Assembly: GCF_006716425.1 (NCBI RefSeq)
Contig: NZ_VFOZ01000001.1
Location: forward strand, 4,340,001 to 4,404,000
DNA: 64,000 nt
Direction of reading: 5' to 3'
Source of the DNA: Actinoallomurus bryophytorum
GTDB taxonomy: Bacteria; Actinomycetota; Actinomycetes; Streptosporangiales; Streptosporangiaceae
Part shown: positions 25,980-34,251 of the stretch, piece by piece
Numbering within the stretch: the first letter of the stretch is position 1
How the letters are laid out: every line of letters starts with the position of its first letter
Made by a program: the position numbers and the translations under genes
Notes under the pieces: generated by a model
The model's database searches: none
The model's input: the letters and a program-made list of their open reading frames with translations, nothing else
Told to the model about the DNA's origin: nothing

Positions 25980-26681
25980 ATGCGCGTCGCGCTTTTCATC
26001 ACCTGCGTCAATGACACGCTCTTCCCCGGCACGGGGAAGGCGGTCGTTCGCCTGCTGGAGCGGCTCGGCTGCACCGTCGACTTCCCGGCGGAGCAGAGCT
26101 GCTGCGGCCAGATGCACTTCAACACCGGCTACCGCGACGACGCGAAGCCACTCGCGAGCCGTTTCGTCTCGACGTTCAGCGGCTACGAGGCCGTGGTCGT
26201 GCCGTCCGGCTCGTGCGCGGCGATGGTCCGCGAGTGGTATCCCTCACTCGGCATCTCACCGCCGGGCGGGGTCTTCGAGCTGACGGAGTTCCTCGTCGAC
26301 GTGCTCGGCGTGACCGATGTCGGCGCGTACTTCCCGCACACGGTGACCTACCACCCGACCTGCCACTCCCTGCGCTCCCTCAAGGTGGGCTCGCGCCCGC
26401 TGGACCTGCTCTCGGAGGTACGCGGCCTGACGCTGGTGCCGCTCGGCGGCGCGGAGGAGTGCTGTGGTTTCGGCGGGACGTTCTCGCTCAAGAACCCCGC
26501 GGTGTCGGCCGCGATGTGCTCGGACAAGGTGCGCAGCGTGCTGGACACCGGCGCCGAGGTGCTCTGCGCCGCCGACAACTCCTGCCTGATGCACATCGGC
26601 GGCGCGCTGTCGCGGCAGCGTACGGGCGTGCGGGTCATGCACCTGGCAGAGATCCTCGCGGCCACGGAGGGGGACACGTGA
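25980..26681 (+). CDS. lutA: L-lactate utilisation protein LutA (Fe-S protein)
   Basis: A 233-residue protein with two cysteine-rich CCG modules: SCCGQMH near residue 41 and ECCGFGGTF near 161, each preceded by further Cys (CVND, PTCHS, NSCLM). This is LutA/YkgE, part of the LutABC complex that oxidises L-lactate to pyruvate. Here it follows a pathway that yields lactate. Its TGA overlaps the GTG of a repeat-encoded mini-ORF. Confidence 0.92.
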   Translation: MRVALFITCVNDTLFPGTGKAVVRLLERLGCTVDFPAEQSCCGQMHFNTGYRDDAKPLASRFVSTFSGYEAVVVPSGSCAAMVREWYPSLGISPPGGVFELTEFLVDVLGVTDVGAYFPHTVTYHPTCHSLRSLKVGSRPLDLLSEVRGLTLVPLGGAEECCGFGGTFSLKNPAVSAAMCSDKVRSVLDTGAEVLCAADNSCLMHIGGALSRQRTGVRVMHLAEILAATEGDT

Positions 26682-26749
26682 CCGAGCGGAGCGAGGGAAC
26701 CGGAAGGCACAGCACCATGGTCGCCTCTCCGACGAAGGAGGCCCCGTGA
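26678..26749 (+). CDS. 23-codon mini-ORF of MIRU-like repeat, unit 1
   Basis: GTG-started ORF encoding VTERSEGTGRHSTMVASPTK then EAP. Its GTG overlaps the lutA stop (GTGA) and its own TGA overlaps the next GTG. The last codons carry GAAGGAGG, the ribosome-binding site of the next ORF. The peptide itself may have no role; the reading frame probably keeps ribosomes moving between lutA and lutB. Confidence 0.6.
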   Translation: MTERSEGTGRHSTMVASPTKEAP

Positions 26750-26813
26750 GCGAGCGGAGCGAGGGCACAGTCAGGCACAGCACTAGGTTCGCGCGCCCGA
26801 CGAAGGAGGCCTC
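26678..26813 (+). repeat. Tandem pair of 68-bp MIRU-like repeats in the lut operon
   Basis: Two units (26678-26745 and 26746-26813) fill the lutA-lutB gap exactly. Each begins GTGA(C/G)CGAGCGGAGCGAGGG, contains GGCACAGCAC and ends CGACGAAGGAGGCC. Start-to-start distance is 68 bp both times, which shifts the frame and restores a stop/start overlap. Related copies are at 55584-55836 and 62149-62217. Confidence 0.85.
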
Positions 26814-26817
26814 ATGA
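26746..26817 (+). CDS. 23-codon mini-ORF of MIRU-like repeat, unit 2
   Basis: Encodes VSERSEGTVRHSTRFARPTK then EAS. It starts at the GTG overlapping unit 1's stop and ends with a TGA overlapping the lutB ATG. It has the same length and layout as unit 1, with divergence mostly in the middle. Peptide function is doubtful; coupling is the likely role. Confidence 0.6.
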   Translation: MSERSEGTVRHSTRFARPTKEAS

Positions 26818-28208
26818 ACGCCTTTGTCGGGATGCCGAGTTTTCCGAAGGCGTCGTCGAAGTCGGTCTCGGACGCGCAGCTGCGGCACAACCTGCGCAAG
26901 GCCACCCACACGATCCGCGCCAAGCGCGCCCTCGTCGTCGACGAGCAGCCGGACTGGGCCGCCCTGCGCTCGGCCGGCGCCGCGATCAAGGACCGTACGC
27001 TCCGGCACCTGGACGTCTACCTCGAACGGCTGGAAGAGGCCGTGACGGCGGCGGGCGGCACGGTGCACTGGGCCGCCGACGCGGCCGAGGCCAACCGGAT
27101 CGTCACCGGCCTGGTGAAGGCCACCGGCGAGACCGAGGTCGTCAAGGTCAAGTCCATGGCCACCCAGGAGATCGACCTGAACTCCGCGCTAGAGGCCGAG
27201 GGCATCACGGCGTACGAGACCGACCTCGCGGAGCTGATCGTGCAGCTCGGCGACGACTGGCCCTCCCACATCCTGGTCCCGGCCATCCACCGGAACCGCG
27301 CGGAGATCCGCGAGATCTTCCTGTCGAAGATGGCGGCATGGGGCCGGCCCGCACCGGCGGACCTCAAGGACGACCCGCGCGCCCTGGCCGACGCCGCCCG
27401 GCTGCACCTGCGCGAACGCTTCCTGTCCGCGCGTGTGGGCATCTCGGGCGCCAACTTCGCCGTCGCCGAGACGGGCACCCTCGTCGTCCTGGAGTCCGAG
27501 GGCAACGGGCGGATGTGCCTCACGCTCCCCGAGACGCTGATCTCGGTGGTCGGCATCGAGAAGATCGTGCCGACCTGGCAGGACCTCGAGGTCTTCATGC
27601 AGCTGCTGCCGCGTTCGTCCACCGGTGAGCGGATGAACCCGTACACCTCGATGTGGACCGGCGCGACCGAGGGCCAGACGTTCCATCTCGTGCTCCTCGA
27701 CAACGGCCGCACGTCGGTGCTCGCGGACGAGGTCGGCCGTCAGGCGCTGCGCTGTATCCGCTGCTCGGCCTGCCTGAACGTCTGCCCGGTGTACGAACGG
27801 GCGGGCGGCCACGCGTACGGCTCGGTGTACCCGGGTCCGATCGGCGCGATCCTGACCCCGCAGCTGAAGGGGATGGCCGGTCCGCTGGAGGAGTCGCTGC
27901 CGTACGCCTCGACGCTCTGCGGCGCCTGCTACGACGTGTGCCCGGTCGCCATCAACATCCCCGAGGTGCTGCTCGACCTGCGCTCGAAGGTCGTGACCCG
28001 CGGACACCACGGCCAGCGCCTCGCGATGGGCGCGGCCCGGCGGGTGCTGGACTCGCCCCGCTGGCTGGCGGTGGCGCAGAACTCGGCGGGCCGCCTGCGA
28101 CACTGGACCCCGCGCCGCCTGCCCGGCCCGCTGTCGGCCTGGTCCGACACCCGAGACGTCCCCCGGCCCCCGAAGGAGTCCTTCCGCCAATGGTGGGCGA
28201 CCCGATGA
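26814..28208 (+). CDS. lutB: L-lactate utilisation protein LutB (Fe-S protein)
   Basis: A 464-residue LutB/YkgF protein. The LUD domain occupies about 60-300 (SGANFAVAETGTLVVLESEGNG), followed by two 4Fe-4S motifs, CIRCSACLNVCPVYE near 316 and CGACYDVCPVAINIPE near 370, and a C-terminal DUF3390-like tail. It carries electrons during L-lactate oxidation. ATG at 26814 has AAGGAGG from the repeat unit immediately upstream. ATGA overlap with lutC. Confidence 0.93.
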   Translation: MNAFVGMPSFPKASSKSVSDAQLRHNLRKATHTIRAKRALVVDEQPDWAALRSAGAAIKDRTLRHLDVYLERLEEAVTAAGGTVHWAADAAEANRIVTGLVKATGETEVVKVKSMATQEIDLNSALEAEGITAYETDLAELIVQLGDDWPSHILVPAIHRNRAEIREIFLSKMAAWGRPAPADLKDDPRALADAARLHLRERFLSARVGISGANFAVAETGTLVVLESEGNGRMCLTLPETLISVVGIEKIVPTWQDLEVFMQLLPRSSTGERMNPYTSMWTGATEGQTFHLVLLDNGRTSVLADEVGRQALRCIRCSACLNVCPVYERAGGHAYGSVYPGPIGAILTPQLKGMAGPLEESLPYASTLCGACYDVCPVAINIPEVLLDLRSKVVTRGHHGQRLAMGAARRVLDSPRWLAVAQNSAGRLRHWTPRRLPGPLSAWSDTRDVPRPPKESFRQWWATR

Positions 28209-28822
28209 CCTCCCGCGACCGCATATTGGCCCGCGTACGGTCGGCGCTCTCGGACGTGCCGCGTGGAGAGGGCCCGGAGGACTTCACGGTGCCCCGCGAG
28301 TACGAACGCACCCGTACGGGCCCGGACGTGGTCGAGCTGCTGGTGGACCGCCTGGTCGACTACAAGGCGCTGGTCCACCAGGTGGACGACATCGGCAACG
28401 CCGTGGACGAGGCCCTGGCCCGCCGAGGCGCCCGCCGCCTGGCGATCCCCGCCGGCGTGCCGTCCTCGTGGCTGGGCGAGTCGGAGGTGATCCGCGACGA
28501 GCCGCCACTGCCGAACGTCGAGCTGAGCGGCTTCGACGGCGTACTCACCGGCTGCGCGGTCGCGATCGCCGAGACCGGCACGATCATCCTGGACGCGGGC
28601 CCGGAGCAGGGCCGCCGCGCCCTGACCCTGGTCCCGGACTACCACCTGTGCGTCGTACGCCGCGACCAGATCGTCCGTACGGTCCCCGAAGCCCTGGAGC
28701 GCCTCGACCCGACCCGCCCCCTGACCTGGATCAGCGGCCCGTCGGCGACGAGCGACATCGAGCTGAACCGCGTCGAGGGCGTCCACGGCCCCCGCACGCT
28801 GGAGGTCCTCATCACCCCCTGA
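28205..28822 (+). CDS. lutC: L-lactate utilisation protein LutC
   Basis: A 205-residue LUD-domain protein (LutC/YkgG) with GCAVAIAETGTIILDAG, DYHLCVV and the terminal SGPSATSDIELNRVEGVHGP. It completes LutABC. It is the last gene of the run that starts at 17763, where no gap exceeds 10 bp apart from the repeat-filled one. Confidence 0.92.
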   Translation: MTSRDRILARVRSALSDVPRGEGPEDFTVPREYERTRTGPDVVELLVDRLVDYKALVHQVDDIGNAVDEALARRGARRLAIPAGVPSSWLGESEVIRDEPPLPNVELSGFDGVLTGCAVAIAETGTIILDAGPEQGRRALTLVPDYHLCVVRRDQIVRTVPEALERLDPTRPLTWISGPSATSDIELNRVEGVHGPRTLEVLITP

Positions 28823-29203
28823 GGCTCCCGCCGGCCTCACCAGGCGTGCGGCCGGAACCTTCGGGCAGCCTCCCCGACGCCGCCGCTTCCTCGTCGCCGC
28901 CACCGCGCAGCCTGAACATCGCCAGCGCGTGCTCCGGCTTCACGGCGTCCGCGTCACCGACGATGACCATCGTCTTCGCGGAGATCGAACGCATCTGCGC
29001 GTCGCTGATGTCCTGGTCGTCGATGCTCAGGACCTTCATCTTCTCGAGGTAGGCGTCGAACGCCGCGACGTCCGGCGTGTGCTCCTTGAACGCTTGAGCA
29101 GCAACGGAGACGTTCTCGACCTGCCGAGCTCGCCGTACACCTCGTGATAGAGGCTCAGACCGTTGATCGGCAGGTGACCACTGCTCGAAGGCTCCGTTGC
29201 CAT
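28812..29203 (-). pseudogene. Alpha/beta hydrolase remnant with internal deletion
   Basis: The start encodes MATEPSSSGHLPINGLSLYH followed by EVYGELG, a hydrolase N-terminus. A shift of frame near 29118 joins it to a C-terminal part (VAAQAFKEHTPDVAAFDAYL..., then AKTMVIVGDADAVKPEHALAMF). The catalytic Ser elbow and most of the fold are missing. After FRLRGGG the frame is again wrong and runs into the lutC 3' end. So at least one large deletion and one or two frameshifts have occurred. Confidence 0.75.
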
Positions 29204-29213
29204 CACTTCGACC

Positions 29214-29930
29214 TCACGATCTCGCGGGCCTGGCGTCTTCGTCCGGGCCGTAGAGCCTGGCGACGTCGGGAGAGTCGAGCCAGTTGGAGTAGGTGGGAGA
29301 CATCGGCCAGCCTTCGGGCGAATCCTGCCATTCCTCCTGGCGGCCCCACGGCAGGAGGTCGATCAACGCGAACGTGTGGCTGAGCTGTTCGGTACCGCGG
29401 CCGTCGGTGTGCCAGGTGCGGTAGACCTTGTCGCCGTCGCGGAGGAACACGTTCACCGCGAAGCCCCCGCCGGGCGCCGCGCCCACGTCGGCGCCGAAGT
29501 CACTTTCCGACGACGAGTACCAGTCCATTCTGTTGCCGACTTTGGCCTTGTAGGCCAAGGCCTCTTCGATGGGCCCGTTGGTGACGATGACGAAGCGGGC
29601 ATCGTAGTTGTCGAGGAAGCCCAGCCGGACGTACTGCGACGTCAGCCCTGTACAGCCGCCGCACTGCCACTCCGCGCCATCGGACCACATGTGGTTGTAG
29701 ACGATGAGCTGGGAGCGCTCGCCGAACACATCGGCCAGCCGGACGGGGCCGTCTGGGCCGATCAGCGTGTAGTCCGGAAGCTCGACCATCGGCAGTCGGC
29801 GGCGTTGTGCGGCGATGGCGTCGAGTTCACGGGTGGCGGCCTTCTCCCGCGTACGCAGCTCGTCGATCGCGGCCTGCCAGGCCTGCCGGTCGACGACGGG
29901 GGGTAGGGCGCCGGCGGTCTTCTCGGTCAT
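29214..29930 (-). CDS. DUF899 thioredoxin-like fold protein
   Basis: A 238-residue DUF899 protein. It has a helical start (AWQAAIDELRTREKAATREL), then a thioredoxin-like domain with FGERSQLIVYNHMW, CGGCTGL (CxxC) and YSSSESDFGADVG, and the C-terminal RGTEQLSHTFALIDLLPWGRQ stretch. The family is found widely in actinomycetes; activity is not established, though a redox role is plausible from CxxC. ATG at 29930 has AGGAGG 4-5 nt upstream. Confidence 0.88.
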   Translation of the reverse strand: MTEKTAGALPPVVDRQAWQAAIDELRTREKAATRELDAIAAQRRRLPMVELPDYTLIGPDGPVRLADVFGERSQLIVYNHMWSDGAEWQCGGCTGLTSQYVRLGFLDNYDARFVIVTNGPIEEALAYKAKVGNRMDWYSSSESDFGADVGAAPGGGFAVNVFLRDGDKVYRTWHTDGRGTEQLSHTFALIDLLPWGRQEEWQDSPEGWPMSPTYSNWLDSPDVARLYGPDEDARPARS

Positions 29931-30033
29931 GGTTCCTCCTGGGCTCGGATGGACTGCTCTGAGGTGTTGACCGGAGCCGGCCGCGGAAATCATCGCCCTC
30001 GGCTTAATTCAGGAGAACTTTTCGCCATCGCCG

Positions 30034-30873
30034 TCAGCAGGTTCTGAAGGCGTAGTGAGGGCTGCCGGGTGGGCTCACCTCGCGGTCGCGGAGGACGATG
30101 GACATCGTCGTGCCTGAGTGGTGGCAGGCCCTCGTGAAGTCGTTCGTCCGGTACTCGATGTCGAAGACGCGGTTCGCGTACGCCGACGCGTACCGCTCGC
30201 ACTCCCCGTAGCGGCCGCACTCCTCGGTGACGGCGAAGTCGAAGCCGATGCTCGCGTGCCGGGGCAGCAGCTCGGCGGCGTTCTTCTGCCCGATCGCCAG
30301 ACCCGCGGCATGGGCGCGGCGGGCCAGGAGACCCGCGAACGCCGCGTTGTCGGACCTGGTGAGGTGGCCGTCCGACCGCTCGTAGGAGTCGAGGTTGTCC
30401 GGTTCCACCGCTTGGAAGCCGCGCCGCGCGCAGCCGTCGATCCAGCCGCCCACGATGGTGGCCGCTTCGGTCCGCTTGGCGGGGGTCGAGAGGTCCAGCA
30501 ACGCCTCGTTCCAGTCTTCGTCCACGACCGGGCCGCCCGGGCCGCGTAGCAGCAGGTCCGGGTGCGTGCCTTTCCACCAGCCCAGCTCCGACGGCTGGAC
30601 CTGGAACGCGTTGACGTAGCAGATGGAGTACAGGCCGGCGGCCGGGCTGCTCGAACGGTCACGCGAGACCACGCGCACGCCGTGGGCCGGCGGGTACGCG
30701 GCACCGATCTGGTAGTCGAAACTCGCTCCCGGCGGGGGTGCGACGGGAGGAGAGGCCGACGCGGAAGGGACTGGTGGCGGTGAGGTGTCGTTCGCCCGCG
30801 GCAGCACCACGGCGGCCACCACCGCACCGGCCAGCACCACACCCAGGACGATCGCCGAGCGGAGCGGGGTCAC
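30034..30873 (-). CDS. Secreted GH114-like glycoside hydrolase (TM1410 superfamily)
   Basis: A 279-residue protein with an N-terminal hydrophobic signal/anchor (about 5-25) and a Pro/Ser-rich linker. The catalytic barrel shows YQIGAAYPPAHGVRVVSRDR, YSICYVNAFQ, GCARRGFQAVEPDNLDSYE (acid pair region) and IGQKNAAEL. It matches the endo-alpha-1,4-polygalactosaminidase (GH114) group, so it may cut a galactosamine-containing polymer outside the cell. GTG start overlaps the stop of the MazG-like gene (GTGA). Confidence 0.82.
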   Translation of the reverse strand: MTPLRSAIVLGVVLAGAVVAAVVLPRANDTSPPPVPSASASPPVAPPPGASFDYQIGAAYPPAHGVRVVSRDRSSSPAAGLYSICYVNAFQVQPSELGWWKGTHPDLLLRGPGGPVVDEDWNEALLDLSTPAKRTEAATIVGGWIDGCARRGFQAVEPDNLDSYERSDGHLTRSDNAAFAGLLARRAHAAGLAIGQKNAAELLPRHASIGFDFAVTEECGRYGECERYASAYANRVFDIEYRTNDFTRACHHSGTTMSIVLRDREVSPPGSPHYAFRTC

Positions 30874-31229
30874 GGCAGCGGGGGAGCCTTGCGGGCGATG
30901 CCCCGGTACGTGGCGACGTCGTAGCGGCGCTCGCCCTCGTCCAGTTTGGCGTGGGCGGCCTCGACGACGTCGATGCCCAGTGTGTCGGCCAGGCGGAAAA
31001 GGTAGATGGCGACGTCGGCCACCTCCGCGCGTACGCGGGCCCCGGCCGTCTCGTCCGCCATGACCTGGGCGGACTCCTCGGCGGTGAGCCACTGTAGCTC
31101 CGCCAGGAGCTCGCCCGCCTCGCCGGCCAGGGCCATGGCGAGGTTCTTCGGTGTGTGGAACCGTTCCCAGTCGCGGGCCGCGACGAACCCCCGCAGGCGG
31201 AGGGTGAGATCTTCGATCGGCGTTGTCAC
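30870..31229 (-). CDS. MazG-like nucleotide pyrophosphohydrolase
   Basis: A 119-residue all-alpha NTP-PPase of the MazG-like/RS21-C6 (dCTPase-type) group. The metal motif is ALAGEAGELLAELQW (ExxE) with EVADVAIYLFRLAD (ExxD). It should hydrolyse a nucleoside triphosphate to the monophosphate, for example damaged or non-canonical dNTPs. It is translationally coupled to the GH114-like gene, which has no obvious functional link. Confidence 0.85.
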   Translation of the reverse strand: MTTPIEDLTLRLRGFVAARDWERFHTPKNLAMALAGEAGELLAELQWLTAEESAQVMADETAGARVRAEVADVAIYLFRLADTLGIDVVEAAHAKLDEGERRYDVATYRGIARKAPPLP

Positions 31230-31335
31230 AGAGCCACCGTACGACTGGCGGAGGCGGACCCTGGGTACGGACGCGGCGTGGACTGGAGCCCGGGTGTCGC
31301 GGCGCCGGCCCGTGCATCGCGGCACACTGAGTCCC

Positions 31336-32544
31336 ATGGCTGAGTTCGACGAGCTGCGCGGGGAAGAATGGCGGCGGCTGCTGGCCGCGGCTCGTCGCAG
31401 GCTGGACAGGACCGGTGGCGAGGTGACCGGCTCCATCGCGCTCGCCTACCCCTCCGGCGAGGAGCTCCGGGTCGTCGAGCGGATCACCGGCCGCGACGCC
31501 GCGTCCAACCGGCCCGCCGTCACGCTGGTCGCGCTGGACGGCATGCTGCGAGAGGCGTACGGCGTGGGCCTGTGCAAGGCGCTGGCCTGGCTCGACCGGC
31601 CGGGCCGGCCCTCCGACATGCGTGAGGCGCTGGAGGCCGCCATGCGCTGCCGGTACGCGGGGGAGGGCTGGTTCACGGGCTGGCTCGGCGAGTTGTCGCG
31701 GGACGGCACGGTCATGCGGCTGGTACGGAGCGGTGATGGCGACCTGCTCGGCTGGGCGGCGGCGGTGCTCGACCGGCTGCCCGCCAAGGACGTGCCGCTG
31801 CCGGTGCTCGCCGAGTGGGCGACCGGCGACGCGACCGCACTGTCCGGCAAACCGCTGGCAGGTCTGGTCATGCGGGCGCTCGTGCTCTGGCAGGGCGCGC
31901 CGCCGCCGGTGGGCCGCCAGGACGAGCGCCGGGTCTGGAGCGACGCGGGCGTGCTCGCCGACGACCTGTCCAGCCAGGTGCTGGTGCTCGCCCTGCGGGC
32001 ACGCGAGGAGAACATCGTCGCCGGCTGGCTGGACGGCGCCGCGTCAGCGGGCATCCCGTTCCGGCTCACGCTGCAGCAGCTGGTGGCCGCGCCGGTCACA
32101 CCGCGGGCGGATGAGATCTTCGTCTGCGAGAGTCCGGCGGTGCTGCGTGCGGCGGCGGCCGAGCTCGGGGCAGGCAGCGCCCCGCTCGTCTGTACGGAGG
32201 GCCACCTGTCCGCGGCGTGCGACCGGCTGCTCGGCGCGGCGACCGGGGCCCGGATCCGGTGGCGCAACGACTTCGACTGGCCCGGCCTGCGGACGACTGC
32301 GGCGGCGACCGAGCGCTACGGCGCGGTCCCGTGGCGAATGAGCACCGAGGACTACCTCGAGGCTCTGGAGACCGGGACCGATGACCCCCTGGAGGGCACT
32401 CGTACGGCCGCTCCCTGGGATGCCCGCCTTACGACGACGATGGCCCGCGAACACCGGGCGGCACGGGAGGAGTGGCTGCTCCCGACGCTCCTCGCCGACC
32501 TTCACCGGGGAGCCACGGACGCCGCGGACGCCGCGGAACGCTAG
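31336..32544 (+). CDS. Orphan Wadjet JetD-like protein (TIGR02679/DUF2399)
   Basis: A 402-residue protein matching the TIGR02679 family: an N-terminal DUF3323-like region (about 1-200) and a C-terminal DUF2399 Toprim-like nuclease region. Visible are EIFVCESPAVLRAAAAELG, PLVCTEGHLSAA, RWRNDFDWPGLR and VPWRMSTEDYLEAL, giving the Glu and Asp residues of the Toprim-like centre. In type II Wadjet anti-plasmid systems this is JetD, which cleaves DNA held by the JetABC SMC complex. JetA, JetB and JetC are absent here, so it is an orphan. Its stop overlaps the convergent gene by 4 nt. Confidence 0.78.
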   Translation: MAEFDELRGEEWRRLLAAARRRLDRTGGEVTGSIALAYPSGEELRVVERITGRDAASNRPAVTLVALDGMLREAYGVGLCKALAWLDRPGRPSDMREALEAAMRCRYAGEGWFTGWLGELSRDGTVMRLVRSGDGDLLGWAAAVLDRLPAKDVPLPVLAEWATGDATALSGKPLAGLVMRALVLWQGAPPPVGRQDERRVWSDAGVLADDLSSQVLVLALRAREENIVAGWLDGAASAGIPFRLTLQQLVAAPVTPRADEIFVCESPAVLRAAAAELGAGSAPLVCTEGHLSAACDRLLGAATGARIRWRNDFDWPGLRTTAAATERYGAVPWRMSTEDYLEALETGTDDPLEGTRTAAPWDARLTTTMAREHRAAREEWLLPTLLADLHRGATDAADAAER

Positions 32545-33773
32545 TGCGGTGACCGCCGGCGCTCCGAACGTGGCGATGTCCTCCGTCCGCGCAGCCGCAA
32601 TGCCGCGTACGCGAGGAGGAGGACGGTGAAGACCGAGCCGGAGACGAGGTTCGTGGTCCTGCCACCGTGCCACGGTGAGATCCGCAGTTGCCGTCCCACC
32701 GCGGCGGTGGCCGGGTGCCGGGGGTCGTAGACCACCGTCACGTCTCGCGCGGCCAGGTTGGTGTAGGTGACCCCGCCGATCGATCGGTCGGAGGTGGTGA
32801 CGTACCGGCCGTCACGGGTCGTGAACGTCAGCTCGACGTGGTGGGTGATGGAGGTGCCGTGGCCTCCGGTCGAGACCGCCGGTCTGTCCTCCACCGTGCC
32901 GGAGGTGCTCACGCCGTGCCGGTTCAGCCGGTCGATCAGGTGTTCGTCGCGGACACCGCTCACGATCGTCACGGTGAGCACGATGGGCCCGAAGATCGCC
33001 AGAACCGGCACGGCGAGACCCGCGAACCCGGGCGGGCGCCTCCGGGAACGGCCGAGGCTCGGTGGTGCGGGCGGCGTGTCGGGCACGTCGTGCCCGAGGC
33101 GCCGGGCGACCCACCGTGCCAGCCACTTCACCGCCGTGTCCGCGGCCTTCAGCAGATACACGGAGGCGGTCAGGCCGGCGGCCGTTCCGGCGAGCAGCGC
33201 CACGATGTCGATGAGGACGCGCACCGCTCCGAACGAGCGCGGCACCGTCTGTGTCGCGAGGAGCAGGGCGATCGCCCCGCCGAACACGAGACATCCCAAC
33301 AGGGCGACGGTGGCGAAAACGCTGACCAGCCATGACCCGCGCGGCGCCGTTCGCAGCCGCCGACAGCCCTTGGCCCGGCGCAGGCGGCGGCGGCCGCCCG
33401 GCCGGTACCCGGGAGACGGCAGCCCGGCCTTACGGGCGAAGTCCCCCAGCGCGTCGGCCGGCCAGTCGCCGCGAGCCTTCAGCAACACCCGGTCCTCGGC
33501 ATCGAGGACGACGAGTCCTCGGCGGGGAGCCCCGCGAGTCCGCGGGGAGAAGTAGGTGCCCAGCGCTTTGACCGACGACAGGGGGATCACCACTCGCTGG
33601 TGCCCGAACCCGTGGCCGAGGAACAGGTCGCCTTCGACCTGCAGCCGTACCGGTGCCCGGCCGAGCAGGTCACGCTCGGGGTCGATGGGACGCAGTAGGG
33701 CCGACCCGCCATCGTGCGGCTCGGCACCGGCAGGCGAGCGGTGCCGCTTCTTTCCCTTACGTCGCCCCGTCAC
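32541..33773 (-). CDS. DUF3592-type membrane protein
   Basis: A 410-residue protein with a cytosolic N-terminal part (about 1-145, basic), three to four membrane helices (about 150-215 and 255-275, then near 385) and a DUF3592-like extracytoplasmic domain (about 280-370) with ELTFTTRDGRYVTTSDRS and VTVVYDPRHPATA. Function unknown. It converges with the JetD-like gene. Confidence 0.7.
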   Translation of the reverse strand: MTGRRKGKKRHRSPAGAEPHDGGSALLRPIDPERDLLGRAPVRLQVEGDLFLGHGFGHQRVVIPLSSVKALGTYFSPRTRGAPRRGLVVLDAEDRVLLKARGDWPADALGDFARKAGLPSPGYRPGGRRRLRRAKGCRRLRTAPRGSWLVSVFATVALLGCLVFGGAIALLLATQTVPRSFGAVRVLIDIVALLAGTAAGLTASVYLLKAADTAVKWLARWVARRLGHDVPDTPPAPPSLGRSRRRPPGFAGLAVPVLAIFGPIVLTVTIVSGVRDEHLIDRLNRHGVSTSGTVEDRPAVSTGGHGTSITHHVELTFTTRDGRYVTTSDRSIGGVTYTNLAARDVTVVYDPRHPATAAVGRQLRISPWHGGRTTNLVSGSVFTVLLLAYAALRLRGRRTSPRSERRRSPH

Positions 33774-34251
33774 CGTCGCATGCTATTTGTCCGATCAGTC
33801 GCAGGGAGCATGCCGAACGGCTTCCCGGCGTCGCGAACCGGCCCACACCGGCCTGGAGACGCTCCCCGCGTCCGAGCCGGCCCGCACACGGGACGCGGAC
33901 GGCCTCATCGACCGCACCCGCGACCCCAGCACCAGCGGCGACACGTGCGGCCCGGCCGCCGCCACCGTCAGGGTGCTCCTGGAGCGCCTCCTGGCCCCGC
34001 TGAGAGGCGGGAACGACCCGCGGGGCCGAGGAGCTCGACGGTGCCCTGACGACCCTCCTGGGCGCCCCACTCGCCCCGCCGGCCCGGGCGACCGAGGGAA
34101 CCATCCTGCCCCCATCTGGGCGCGGCGGTCCCGGGCACGCCACGGAGGGCCGGCCGGAAGAGATCACTGCGGCGGTGCCGGCCTGGGTGGACCGGCACGG
34201 CCTCTGGGGGGCCATGGCGTCTGCCATGACCCCGCTACGGGCGTCCGGCGG
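33774..34251. other. 478-bp gap without intact gene, possible gene remnant
   Basis: No convincing complete gene is seen. On the plus strand a coding-like stretch VRVLLERLLAPLRGGND (about 33970-34018) is followed in another frame by GAEELDGALTTLLGAPLAPP and EEITAAVPAWVDRHGLWGAM (about 34022-34215). The two pieces would need a frameshift to join, so this may be a decayed gene of unknown family. Confidence 0.3.

Noticed and set aside
31336-32544. Complete Wadjet defence system
   Set aside because: Only the JetD-like protein is found; flanking genes do not resemble JetA, JetB or the SMC protein JetC.
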